Part shown: positions 49,984 to 57,253 of the stretch, piece by piece
How positions within the stretch are numbered: position 1 is the first letter of the stretch
How the letters are laid out: every line of letters begins with the position of its first letter
DNA from: UBA7672 sp030824255
Lineage (GTDB): Bacteria > Pseudomonadota > Alphaproteobacteria > Caulobacterales > Hyphomonadaceae
Direction: 5' to 3'
Assembly (NCBI GenBank): GCA_942493305.1
Contig: OW818686.1
Coordinates: 1,798,001 to 1,862,000 of the forward strand
Length of the DNA stretch: 64,000 nucleotides
Translations under genes and position numbers: made by a program
Notes under the pieces: generated by a model
The model's input: only the letters and a program-made list of their open reading frames with translations
Told to the model about the DNA's origin: nothing
Database searches by the model: none

Positions 49984-51107
49984 GCACCGACCTGAAGACC
50001 GTGCGCGTGGAACTCGGCGACCGGGGCTACGATATCCTCATCGGTGAGGGGCTGATCGCGCGCGCGGGCGAGCTGATCCAGCCGCTTGTGCGCAAGGGTC
50101 GCGACCGCGTGTTCGTGGTGGCGGACGAGACGGTGGCGAAGCTGCATGGCGAGGCGCTGCAGGCGGGGCTGGCGAAGGCGGGGCTGCGCGGGCTGATGGT
50201 CACGATCCCGGCGGGCGAGTCTTCAAAGTCGTTCCAGCATCTGGAAGACGTGCTCGACTTCATGATCACCAATGGCGCGGAGCGTGACGACCTGATCGTG
50301 GCGTTCGGCGGGGGCGTGGTGGGCGATCTTACCGGGCTTGCGGCGGGGCTGATGAAGCGCGGCGCGCGCTTCGTGCAGATTCCGACGACGCTGCTGGCGC
50401 AGGTGGATTCATCCGTTGGCGGCAAGACGGCGATCAACAGCCGTGCCGGCAAGAACCTTGTCGGCCTGTTTCACCAGCCCGTTCTGGTGCTGGCCGATCT
50501 CGGCGTTCTTGACACGCTGCCGGAGCGTGAGCGGGCGGCGGGCCTGGCGGAGGTGGCCAAGTATGCGCTGATCGACCTGCCGGAGTTCTTCGACTGGCTG
50601 GAGGCGAACGCCCCGAAGCTTCGCGCGGGGGACAAGGCCGCGATGGCGGAGGCGGTGCGCGTCTCGTGCGCGTCGAAGGCGCGGATCGTTGCGCTCGATG
50701 AGACGGAGCAGGCGGAGCGGGCGCTGCTGAACCTGGGGCACACATTCGGGCATGCGCTGGAGCGGTCGAACGCATTCGGGCCCGACCTGCTGCACGGCGA
50801 GGGCGTTGGTGCGGGCATGGCGATGGCGCTGCGCTATTCGGTGCAACTGGGTGTGTGTCCGGGACAGGATGCTGTGCGGGCGGAACGCCTGCTCAACGCG
50901 CTGGGGCTGGCGACCCGTGTGAAGGCGCTGAAGAATCCGCAGAAGTACAAGGCGGCGGAGTTGCTGGCCCACATGGCGCACGACAAGAAGGCCAAGAACG
51001 GAAAGCTGACGCTGATCCTCGCTAACGGGATTGGGAAATCCTACATCCAGCGCGATGCGGATACCGGCCCTTTGCTGGCGTTTCTGGAAGCCGAAACCGC
51101 TTCCTGA
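49980..51107 (+). CDS. aroB: 3-dehydroquinate synthase
   Basis: 375 residues with the DHQ synthase domain: NAD-contact IVAFGGGVVGDLTGLAAGLMKRGARFVQIPTTLLAQVDSSVGGKTAIN (near 100-148) and zinc-binding NLGHTFGHALE near 244 and GEGVGAGMAMAL. Makes dehydroquinate from DAHP in the shikimate pathway. Overlaps aroK by 4 bp and ends before the dyad in front of the LuxR-type gene. Confidence 0.94.
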   Translation: MSTDLKTVRVELGDRGYDILIGEGLIARAGELIQPLVRKGRDRVFVVADETVAKLHGEALQAGLAKAGLRGLMVTIPAGESSKSFQHLEDVLDFMITNGAERDDLIVAFGGGVVGDLTGLAAGLMKRGARFVQIPTTLLAQVDSSVGGKTAINSRAGKNLVGLFHQPVLVLADLGVLDTLPERERAAGLAEVAKYALIDLPEFFDWLEANAPKLRAGDKAAMAEAVRVSCASKARIVALDETEQAERALLNLGHTFGHALERSNAFGPDLLHGEGVGAGMAMALRYSVQLGVCPGQDAVRAERLLNALGLATRVKALKNPQKYKAAELLAHMAHDKKAKNGKLTLILANGIGKSYIQRDADTGPLLAFLEAETAS

Positions 51108-51122
51108 ATGACCGGACGCGGG

Positions 51123-51137
51123 CTAGGGTCGACCTAG
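51123..51137. promoter_or_regulatory. Dyad CTAGG-N5-CCTAG upstream of the luxR-type gene
   Basis: A 15-bp inverted repeat with arms CTAGG and CCTAG and a GTCGA spacer lies 23 bp upstream of the ATG at 51160. The related perfect dyad CTAGGGGTGTCCCTAG lies just after the gene. Placement suggests an operator, possibly for autoregulation; unproven. Confidence 0.45.
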
Positions 51138-51159
51138 GGATAACTCCGGGTTGGCTGAC

Positions 51160-51903
51160 ATGATGCTCGCTGAGCGCACCCTCACCTTTGCCGCGCAGGC
51201 GCCCGAACTGCACACGCGCAAGCAGCTGGGCGAGGGCTTGATGTCTGTCCTGTCCGCAGTGCGGGCAACACATTATGCATGCCTGTACCTGCGCCGGCAG
51301 AATGGCGAGATGGTGATCGAGAAGTCGATCTCGAACCTGCCGCAGACCTGGCTGAAGCTCTATCTGGATCGCGGCTACGACGCGAGCGACCCCGTGTTTC
51401 AGGGTGTCGTGCGGGGCGGGGCGTATGGCTACTGGGACGAGCTGACAAAGGGCCTGATCCTGGGACGCAATGGCCGCGAAGTGATGGGGGCGGCGCGCCA
51501 GTTCGACATGAAGGACGGTTTCACCAAGCGCGTGACGCTGGATACGGGCGGCGTCGCGGTGGTGATGGCGGCCGGGGAAGAGCTTGAGCGGGAGTCGATG
51601 GCGCGCGCGGCGCTGCGCATGGCGTTCGACGTGTTCGCCAATGAAGGCGCGCGGATGCTCAAATCGCCTGTGATCCTGCGGGGCGGCGGCGATGTGGGCG
51701 AGGGCCTGCTGACGCTGTCGAAGACGCAACTGAAAGTGCTGATGATGCGGGCCGAGGGGCTGTCAAACAAGATGGTGGCCCAGGCGATGAAGCGTCACGA
51801 GAAGACGGTGGAATGCCACGTCACCGAAATCCTGCGCCGGCTGGGGGCGCGGAACATGATCGACGCAATCCGCATTGCGACCCGGCTGAAGCTCATTCTG
51901 TAA
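51160..51903 (+). CDS. LuxR-family regulator with autoinducer-binding domain
   Basis: 247 residues. Autoinducer-binding domain (about 10-160) with LYLRRQNGE, the LDRGYDASDPVF (W-x-x-x-Y-x-x-x-x-x-x-x-D-like) block, and GVAVVMAAGEELE; C-terminal LuxR helix-turn-helix (about 190-245) with LSKTQLKVLMMRAEGLSNKMVAQAMKRHEKTVECHVTEILRRLGA. No LuxI synthase gene is near, so it is a LuxR solo here. ATG 51160 (tandem ATGATG) preferred over the TTG at 51151. Flanked by two CTAGG dyads. Confidence 0.87.
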   Translation: MMLAERTLTFAAQAPELHTRKQLGEGLMSVLSAVRATHYACLYLRRQNGEMVIEKSISNLPQTWLKLYLDRGYDASDPVFQGVVRGGAYGYWDELTKGLILGRNGREVMGAARQFDMKDGFTKRVTLDTGGVAVVMAAGEELERESMARAALRMAFDVFANEGARMLKSPVILRGGGDVGEGLLTLSKTQLKVLMMRAEGLSNKMVAQAMKRHEKTVECHVTEILRRLGARNMIDAIRIATRLKLIL

Positions 51904-51930
51904 CCCTGCATGTCGGGGTTCCGCAGAAAC

Positions 51931-51946
51931 CTAGGGGTGTCCCTAG
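51931..51946. promoter_or_regulatory. Perfect dyad CTAGGG-GTGT-CCCTAG downstream of the luxR-type gene
   Basis: A 16-bp perfect inverted repeat with 6-bp arms and a 4-nt loop, 28 bp after the stop of the luxR-type gene. No T run follows, so it is not an obvious terminator. Similarity of the arms to the dyad at 51123 suggests a shared operator. The rest of 51904-52102 holds no obvious gene. Confidence 0.45.
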
Positions 51947-52102
51947 TGCACATCCGCAACGGAAACCGCGAAACCCAGTAAAGACGGGCAAAAAGACAGG
52001 CCCTGGGTTCTGAGGCGGCTCCGCGAAGGCGGGGCCGCTGATGTTTCTGGCGTCAAAAACCCGAGGTCGCGTCTGTTGCGGTAGCGTCAGGCGGGGCCGG
52101 GA

Positions 52103-52363
52103 TCAGGCAGCGTCGATATGCAGGGCGTGGAGGCCGGCGGCGAATTCCGCCTTCAGCGTCTCATTGACCGCCCGATGGCGATTGAGGCGGGTGAGACCTG
52201 CCAGCGCCTCCGAACGGATCTTCACGGCATAGTGCGTCTCGCCGCCGGGCGCGGCCCCCGCATGGCCGGCGTGCAGGTGGGATTCGTCGATCACCTCGAG
52301 CGTGGTTGGCGCGAAGGCGGCGGCGAGGGCGGTTTCGATGCGTTGGGCGCGGGAGGGGGACAT
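52103..52363 (-). CDS. bolA: BolA family protein
   Basis: 86 residues, the BolA fold: RIETALAAAFAPTTLEVIDESHLHAGHAG (conserved H-x-x-H-x-x-H-like cluster near 29-34) and RSEALAGLTRLNRHRAVNETLKAEF with the late His. BolA proteins bind glutaredoxin [2Fe-2S] clusters and regulate iron/cell-envelope responses. Divergent from the J-domain gene, a pairing common in alphaproteobacteria. Confidence 0.9.
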   Translation of the reverse strand: MSPSRAQRIETALAAAFAPTTLEVIDESHLHAGHAGAAPGGETHYAVKIRSEALAGLTRLNRHRAVNETLKAEFAAGLHALHIDAA

Positions 52364-52564
52364 GAGAGGCCTTCAGGCAGGCGGAACACGGTTATGGCCG
52401 ACGGCTGCTGGTACCGGATAGCGCCGCCGGGCGACAACGGTAAAAATCGAGACGGCGTGACGCGCCGATGAGGCGAAAACAAACCTCACAAAACAGCGCC
52501 TGCCGTCCCTTCGCACAGCTTGTCAATTCTTGCGGTATTAACCGGCGCGTCCCATGATCGGAGA

Positions 52565-53233
52565 ATGTCCGCAGCTGAAGACTTTATGCGGGAGTACCGC
52601 ATCAAATTCGTCGATGTCCGCGTCAACCCTCCGGGTGGGCGACGGAAGGGCGGCGCGTACGTGCAGCGCTGCGAACGCAGAGGCTGTGACGAACTCGGGA
52701 TCTGCAAGGCGCCGAAGCCGTTTGCGGCCCGGGTTGTTCAGGTTCCCGGACAGAAGACGGCCGAGGAGGACCATCACTGGTTCTGCCAGCGCCACGCCGC
52801 CGAATACAATGAAAGCTACGATTTCTTCGACGGCATGACCGAGGACGAAATTACGGCGTTCCAGGCATCGGCGGGTCATGGCCACAAGCCGACCTGGCGC
52901 ATGGGCGGCGGTCCGATCGGGGCCGAGGGCCGGGCGGCGCGCATGAATCCGCGCGGCTGGAAGGGGGCCAAGGACTGGCTCTATAATGGCCATGTCGGCA
53001 AAGGGGGCGATGAAGCCCATGCCGAAGTCCGTGGCCGCACGCGCCTGCAGACCCGCGCACTGGACGAGATGGGCCTGCCGCACAACGCCCAGCCAGCGCA
53101 GGTGCGCGAGCGCTATGGCCAGCTGGTGAAGCAGTATCACCCGGATTCCAACGGCGGCGACCGCTCGATGGAGCATCGCCTGCACGTCGTGATCCGGGCG
53201 TTCAAGGCGCTGAAGTCGAGCGGGCTGGCTTAG
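52565..53233 (+). CDS. J-domain protein with a Cys-containing N-terminal domain
   Basis: 222 residues. The N-terminal part has QRCERRGCDELGICKAP and HHWFCQRHAAEYN, Cys/His pairs that may bind zinc. The C-terminal domain (about 160-218) is a J-domain with the HPD loop in LVKQYHPDSNGGD, preceded by VRERYG. It could recruit DnaK to specific clients. Start ATG 52565 preferred (MSAAEDFMREYRIKF); an upstream in-frame ATG 15 codons earlier gives an unconserved leader. Lies beside bolA and upstream of cobS. Confidence 0.85.
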   Translation: MSAAEDFMREYRIKFVDVRVNPPGGRRKGGAYVQRCERRGCDELGICKAPKPFAARVVQVPGQKTAEEDHHWFCQRHAAEYNESYDFFDGMTEDEITAFQASAGHGHKPTWRMGGGPIGAEGRAARMNPRGWKGAKDWLYNGHVGKGGDEAHAEVRGRTRLQTRALDEMGLPHNAQPAQVRERYGQLVKQYHPDSNGGDRSMEHRLHVVIRAFKALKSSGLA

Positions 53234-53252
53234 CGCCGGCAGGTTCCGCGTC

Positions 53253-53633
53253 TCATCCCATCGGTTTGGGTTCCCACAGTTCGATCCGCGTGCCTTCGGG
53301 GTCGCTGATGTGGGCGAACTTGCCGTTCGGCTCGTCGGGGAGGCGTTTGATCTCTACGCCATGTTTCTCGCAGCTCGCGAGGACGCCTTCGAGATCATCG
53401 ACGGCGAGGTTGATCATGAAGTCCTTGGTCGATGGCTGGAAATAGGTCGTCTCCTGTTTGAAGGGGGCGAACACCGTCGCGGCGCCGGGATGAGCGGCCA
53501 TCGCCTCCGGCATGAGCAGGACGCCGCCCCAGTCATGCACGGGGAGGCCCAGAACATCCTTGTACCAGTTGATGAGAGCGGCGGGGTCGTTCGATTTGAA
53601 GAAGATGCCGCCGACGCCGATGACCTTGGCCAT
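53253..53633 (-). CDS. VOC-family protein
   Basis: 126 residues, one VOC module: FFKSNDPAALINWYKDVLGLPVHDWGGVLL near 11-40 and VDDLEGVLASCEKHGVEIKRLPDEPNGKFAHISDPEGTRIELWEP near 80-124. Resembles glyoxalase/dioxygenase superfamily proteins; a catalytic Glu is present in the last strand (RIELWEP). Start ATG 53633 (MAKVIGVGG) preferred. Convergent with the J-domain gene and divergent from cobS. Confidence 0.86.
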   Translation of the reverse strand: MAKVIGVGGIFFKSNDPAALINWYKDVLGLPVHDWGGVLLMPEAMAAHPGAATVFAPFKQETTYFQPSTKDFMINLAVDDLEGVLASCEKHGVEIKRLPDEPNGKFAHISDPEGTRIELWEPKPMG

Positions 53634-53828
53634 GCCTGTTTTCCTGTGTTCGCCTGTCGCGCATGAAGGCCGGGCGCGGGCAGTTCGGCAATCGCCCGAA
53701 AGGGTGATTTTCGCGAAATGCACGCGAAATCAGAGCAGGGCGCTGCGGATGTGCGCCGACTTGCTGCGTTGCAATGTCCCGGCGGGTCCGCCTATATCAG
53801 AGGCAGGGATACGAGAGATTTTCCATCC

Positions 53829-54812
53829 ATGGCCGTGACTTCTGCTTCTGATGACCTGACCACGCTCGCGCTCGGCAAGGAGCTCGACGCCAGGAAGACG
53901 TTTGGCGTGGACCTCGACTGGAAGGTGCCGTCCTTCGCCGAGAAATCGGGGTATGTGCCCGACTTCGATCCGGCCTACCGGTTCGACCCGACCACGACGC
54001 GGGCGATCCTCGCCGGCTTCAAGCACAATCGCCGCGTGATGGTTCAGGGCTATCACGGCACGGGCAAGTCGACGCATATCGAGCAGGTCGCTGCGCGCCT
54101 CAACTGGCCTCTCATTCGCATCAACCTCGACAGCCACGTGTCGCGTATCGATCTCGTCGGCAAGGACGCGATCGTCCTCAAGGACGGCAAGCAGATCACC
54201 GAATTCCGGGAAGGCATCCTTCCCTGGGCGCTCCAGCGGCCGGTGGCGCTGGTGTTCGACGAATACGATGCAGGCCGCCCGGACGTGATGTTCGTTATCC
54301 AGCGTATTCTGGAAGCGTCGGGCCAGCTTACGCTGCTCGACCAGAACCGCGTGATGAAACCGCACCCGTATTTCCGTCTCTTTGCGACGACGAACACTGT
54401 GGGCCTCGGCGACACGACCGGCCTCTATCACGGCACGCAGCAGCTCAACCAGGGCCAGCTCGACCGCTGGAGCATCGTGACGACGCTCAACTATCTCGAG
54501 CATGACGCCGAGGTGGAGATCGTGTCAGCGAAGGTGCCCGATCTCGACAAGGCCACCGTCTCCAAGATGGTGCGCGTTGCCGACATGACGCGGAACGCCT
54601 TCATCGCCGGCGACATCTCGACCGTGATGAGCCCGCGCACCGTGATCACCTGGGGCGAGAACACGCTGATCTTCGGCGATATCGGCATCGCCTTCCGTAT
54701 GACGTTCGTGAACAAGTGCGACGAGCTGGAGCGCCCGGCGATCGCCGAGTTCTACCAGCGCGCCTTCGCAAAGGAGCTGCCGGAGAGCGCAGCCATGGTG
54801 AAGGTGGCGTGA
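53829..54812 (+). CDS. cobS: Cobaltochelatase AAA+ subunit CobS
   Basis: 327 residues. N-terminal CobS head (TLALGKELDARKTFGVDLDWKVPSFA), Walker A GYHGTGKST at 74-82, Walker B LVFDEYDAGRPD, and sensor regions in LLDQNRVMKPHPYFRLFATTN. With CobT and CobN inserts cobalt into hydrogenobyrinate a,c-diamide. ATG 53829 preferred because homology starts at MAVTSAS. A GTGA overlap joins it to the GNAT gene. cobT lies 2.4 kb on; cobN is not in the window. Confidence 0.93.
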   Translation: MAVTSASDDLTTLALGKELDARKTFGVDLDWKVPSFAEKSGYVPDFDPAYRFDPTTTRAILAGFKHNRRVMVQGYHGTGKSTHIEQVAARLNWPLIRINLDSHVSRIDLVGKDAIVLKDGKQITEFREGILPWALQRPVALVFDEYDAGRPDVMFVIQRILEASGQLTLLDQNRVMKPHPYFRLFATTNTVGLGDTTGLYHGTQQLNQGQLDRWSIVTTLNYLEHDAEVEIVSAKVPDLDKATVSKMVRVADMTRNAFIAGDISTVMSPRTVITWGENTLIFGDIGIAFRMTFVNKCDELERPAIAEFYQRAFAKELPESAAMVKVA

Positions 54813-55339
54813 GCGAGTTTTCAATTATCCGCGCAAGCGAGGCTGACGCCGCTGATCTGGGCGTCATTGGTCCGGCGGCCTACGCCGCCGCCTATCACGA
54901 CGACTGGGACGATGCGGTCGGGTTCTTTCACCAGCTGAAATCGTTTGGCGAAGACGCGTTCCTCGCCACGCTGGCCCGGCCCGAAGCGCGCGTCTGGATC
55001 GCGCGGCAGGATGGCGTTGGGATCGGCTTCCTGACGATGTTCGTGGGCTCGCTGGAACCGATCAACAGCCGCGAGGGCGGCGCGGAAATTCCGCGTATCT
55101 ACCTGTTGCCGGGCGCGCGCCGCGGCGGCACGGGCAAGAAGCTGCTGGAAGCCGCCGAAGCGCAGGCGAAGGCCGAAGGCGCCAGCTATGTGTGGCTCGA
55201 CGTGATGGAACATGCCGAATGGGCGATCGCCGCCTATGAGCGCTGGGGCTTCACTGACATTGGCGGCAATATGTTTTCCGGTGGCCTCCGGCCGGGTCGC
55301 AGCCGCGCCATGCGGGTGATGGTGAAAGAGCTGAAATAG
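54809..55339 (+). CDS. GNAT family N-acetyltransferase
   Basis: 176 residues beginning with GTG in a GTGA overlap with cobS. The acetyl-CoA loop LLPGARRGGTGKKLLEAAEAQAKAEG and the C-terminal YERWGFTDIGG block are typical of GNAT. Inserted between cobS and the rest of the run, it is translationally coupled to cobS but has no known role in cobalt chelation. Substrate unknown. Confidence 0.85.
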   Translation: MSEFSIIRASEADAADLGVIGPAAYAAAYHDDWDDAVGFFHQLKSFGEDAFLATLARPEARVWIARQDGVGIGFLTMFVGSLEPINSREGGAEIPRIYLLPGARRGGTGKKLLEAAEAQAKAEGASYVWLDVMEHAEWAIAAYERWGFTDIGGNMFSGGLRPGRSRAMRVMVKELK

Positions 55340-55366
55340 TCCGCGGGTTTGTGGGGGAGGGACGCG

Positions 55367-55555
55367 ATGGACTGGAAGATGCTGTTGATCGGCCTCGCCA
55401 TGATCGCGGCCGGTAGCCTCCTCGCCTGGCGTTTCCGGAAATCAAAATACGGGTCTGAGCCCGGTCCAGGCTGTGCGATGGCGTTTGCGCTGCTGTTGTT
55501 GATGACGGGCGTGGCGACGCTTGTCGTCGGTCTCATGTTCCGGGTTTCGGCCTAG
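55367..55555 (+). CDS. Small two-TM protein
   Basis: 62 residues, start ATG 55367 (MDWKMLLIG). TM helices at about 5-22 and 38-58, with a KSKYGSEPG connector. Function unknown; its start is supported by GGGAGGGACGCG 7 nt upstream. 28 bp after the GNAT stop, so probably in the same transcript. Confidence 0.68.
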   Translation: MDWKMLLIGLAMIAAGSLLAWRFRKSKYGSEPGPGCAMAFALLLLMTGVATLVVGLMFRVSA

Positions 55556-55623
55556 CCGCGAACGATTGCTCGCAGCGTTTTCGCGCCTATGCTTGTGGCG
55601 GTGAAGAAGCGCTGGAGAGCAGA

Positions 55624-56298
55624 ATGACCGGCAGGCTGATCAGCGTGAAGAGCCGCGATGGCTTCGAGTTCGACGCCTGGCATGTCGAGGCGCAGGGGGC
55701 GCGCAAGGGCGGCGTGATCGTGATCCAGGAAATCTTCGGACTCTCCGATCATATCAAGGACATGGCCGACCGTTTTGGCGCCGCTGGATACGAGGCGATT
55801 GCGCCGTCGATGTATGATCGCGCCGAGCCGGGCTTCATCGTGCAGCCACAGGATGTTGCGGCAGGCATGGCGCGCGGGCGCGAGCTGGCCATGGGCAACG
55901 GGCAGGACAACGCTATGAACGATATCGGCGGCGTGTTCGACGTGCTGTCGAAATCCGGCAAGGTCCTTGTCACCGGCTATTGCTATGGCGGCTCGATGAG
56001 CTGGCTGGCGGCGGCGCGCATCGAAGGGCTGGCGGCGGCGTCCTGCTATTATGGCGGCAACATTCCACAGTTGATCGGCATGAAGCCGAGATGCCCGACG
56101 ATCTGCCATTTCGGTGCGAAGGACGCGCACATTCCGCTGATCGGCGCTGTGGACAGGATCGAGGCGGCGCATCCGGATGTGCCGGTCTACATCTATGACG
56201 CCGGGCACGGCTTCGCGCGGAAGAACTCTGCGGATTACGATGCGGCGTCGGACCAGCTGGCGTTCGAGCGGACGCTGCAACTGTTTGGCCGCGCATGA
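55624..56298 (+). CDS. Dienelactone hydrolase family protein
   Basis: 224 residues. Catalytic triad C120 (VTGYCYGGSM), D167 (FGAKDAHIPL) and H195 (DAGHGFARK), with the supporting E36 (VIQEIFGL). Hydrolyses dienelactones or similar esters in the cytoplasm; no signal peptide. The ATG has GAGAGCAGA before it. The stop overlaps the next gene by 4 bp. Confidence 0.9.
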   Translation: MTGRLISVKSRDGFEFDAWHVEAQGARKGGVIVIQEIFGLSDHIKDMADRFGAAGYEAIAPSMYDRAEPGFIVQPQDVAAGMARGRELAMGNGQDNAMNDIGGVFDVLSKSGKVLVTGYCYGGSMSWLAAARIEGLAAASCYYGGNIPQLIGMKPRCPTICHFGAKDAHIPLIGAVDRIEAAHPDVPVYIYDAGHGFARKNSADYDAASDQLAFERTLQLFGRA

Positions 56299-56843
56299 AA
56301 CTTGTCTTCATCTGGGGCGGGCCTGCGTCTGGCAAGCTGACAGTGGCGCGCGAGCTGGCGCGACTGACAGGGTTGCCGCTGTTTCACAACCATCTTGTGG
56401 TGGATGCGCTGCTGGAAAGGCTCGAATTTGGCTCGTCCGAATTCGTGCGGCTGCGCGAGGCGATGTGGATGGCGGGCTTCGAGACGGCGGCGGCGGCCGG
56501 GCAGTCGCTGATCTTCACTTTCCAGCCGGAGCCGACTATCGAGGCGGGTTTCGCCGAACGGGTTGTTGCGATGATCGAAGCTGCTGGCGGCGAGGTAAAG
56601 TTCGCGCGTCTCGTCATCTCTCGTGAGGAGCAGGAAAAGCGGATCGCAAACGACAGCCGGCAGGAATTCAGGAAACTTGTGTCGCTCGATCTGTTGCGTG
56701 AACTGAGCGAGGGCTTCGCGTCCAGCGAGCAGGACATGCCAGCGGCGCAACTCGTGGTGGATTCAGAGGTGGATGATCCCGAAACAGCGGCGCGGCGGAT
56801 AGCGTCGGCGTTCGGAGTGCCGGCCCTATCCGCTGCGAACTAG
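56295..56843 (+). CDS. P-loop NTPase, kinase-like
   Basis: 182 residues. Walker A GGPASGKLT at 8-16, with the AAA_33/gluconate-kinase-like layout: an NHLVVDALLERL helix, an SLIFTFQPEP strand and an FARLVISREEQEKRI lid segment. Probably phosphorylates a small molecule; substrate unknown. Coupled to the dienelactone hydrolase gene by a 4-bp overlap. Confidence 0.75.
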   Translation: MKLVFIWGGPASGKLTVARELARLTGLPLFHNHLVVDALLERLEFGSSEFVRLREAMWMAGFETAAAAGQSLIFTFQPEPTIEAGFAERVVAMIEAAGGEVKFARLVISREEQEKRIANDSRQEFRKLVSLDLLRELSEGFASSEQDMPAAQLVVDSEVDDPETAARRIASAFGVPALSAAN

Positions 56844-56895
56844 GCATCCGCCAAGCCTCGGCCATTGTGCCTCGGAGAGGCGGATACCGTTACTC

Positions 56896-57096
56896 TCAAT
56901 CGTCGTCTGCGACCGTGCCGGCGATGGCGCCGGCGGCAGCGCCGATGGCGGCGCCAGTTTCAGCATCGCCGTTGCCGGTGTTGTTGCCAATTGCAGCGCC
57001 AGCTGCGCCGCCAACCGCAGCGCCTGTCAGCGTTGAACAAGCCGTCATGGAAGCGGCGGCAAGCACTGTGGCGATGATGGTTTTCAGTCCTGTCAT
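56896..57096 (-). CDS. Small glycine-zipper lipoprotein
   Basis: 66 residues. Lipobox MTAC near 17-20 after a hydrophobic leader, then glycine-zipper repeats GAAVGGAAGAAIGNN and GAAIGAAAGAIAG, ending in acidic residues VADDD. Gly-zipper lipoproteins sit in the outer membrane or periplasm and can oligomerise. Standalone, convergent with the kinase-like gene. Confidence 0.84.
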   Translation of the reverse strand: MTGLKTIIATVLAAASMTACSTLTGAAVGGAAGAAIGNNTGNGDAETGAAIGAAAGAIAGTVADDD

Positions 57097-57253
57097 GTTC
57101 GATCTCCGGGGCGTTCAAAAAATCTGGTCAGGCGTCAAACGCACATGGTGAACTGCCGTTCCGGCTGCTGCAGAAAGGCCAAATTGCTGCAGGAGCGCCT
57201 CCCCGGCCGCACAGGCCTTCCCAGCGGGGCAGGCGGGGCCTAAACCTGCCGTC

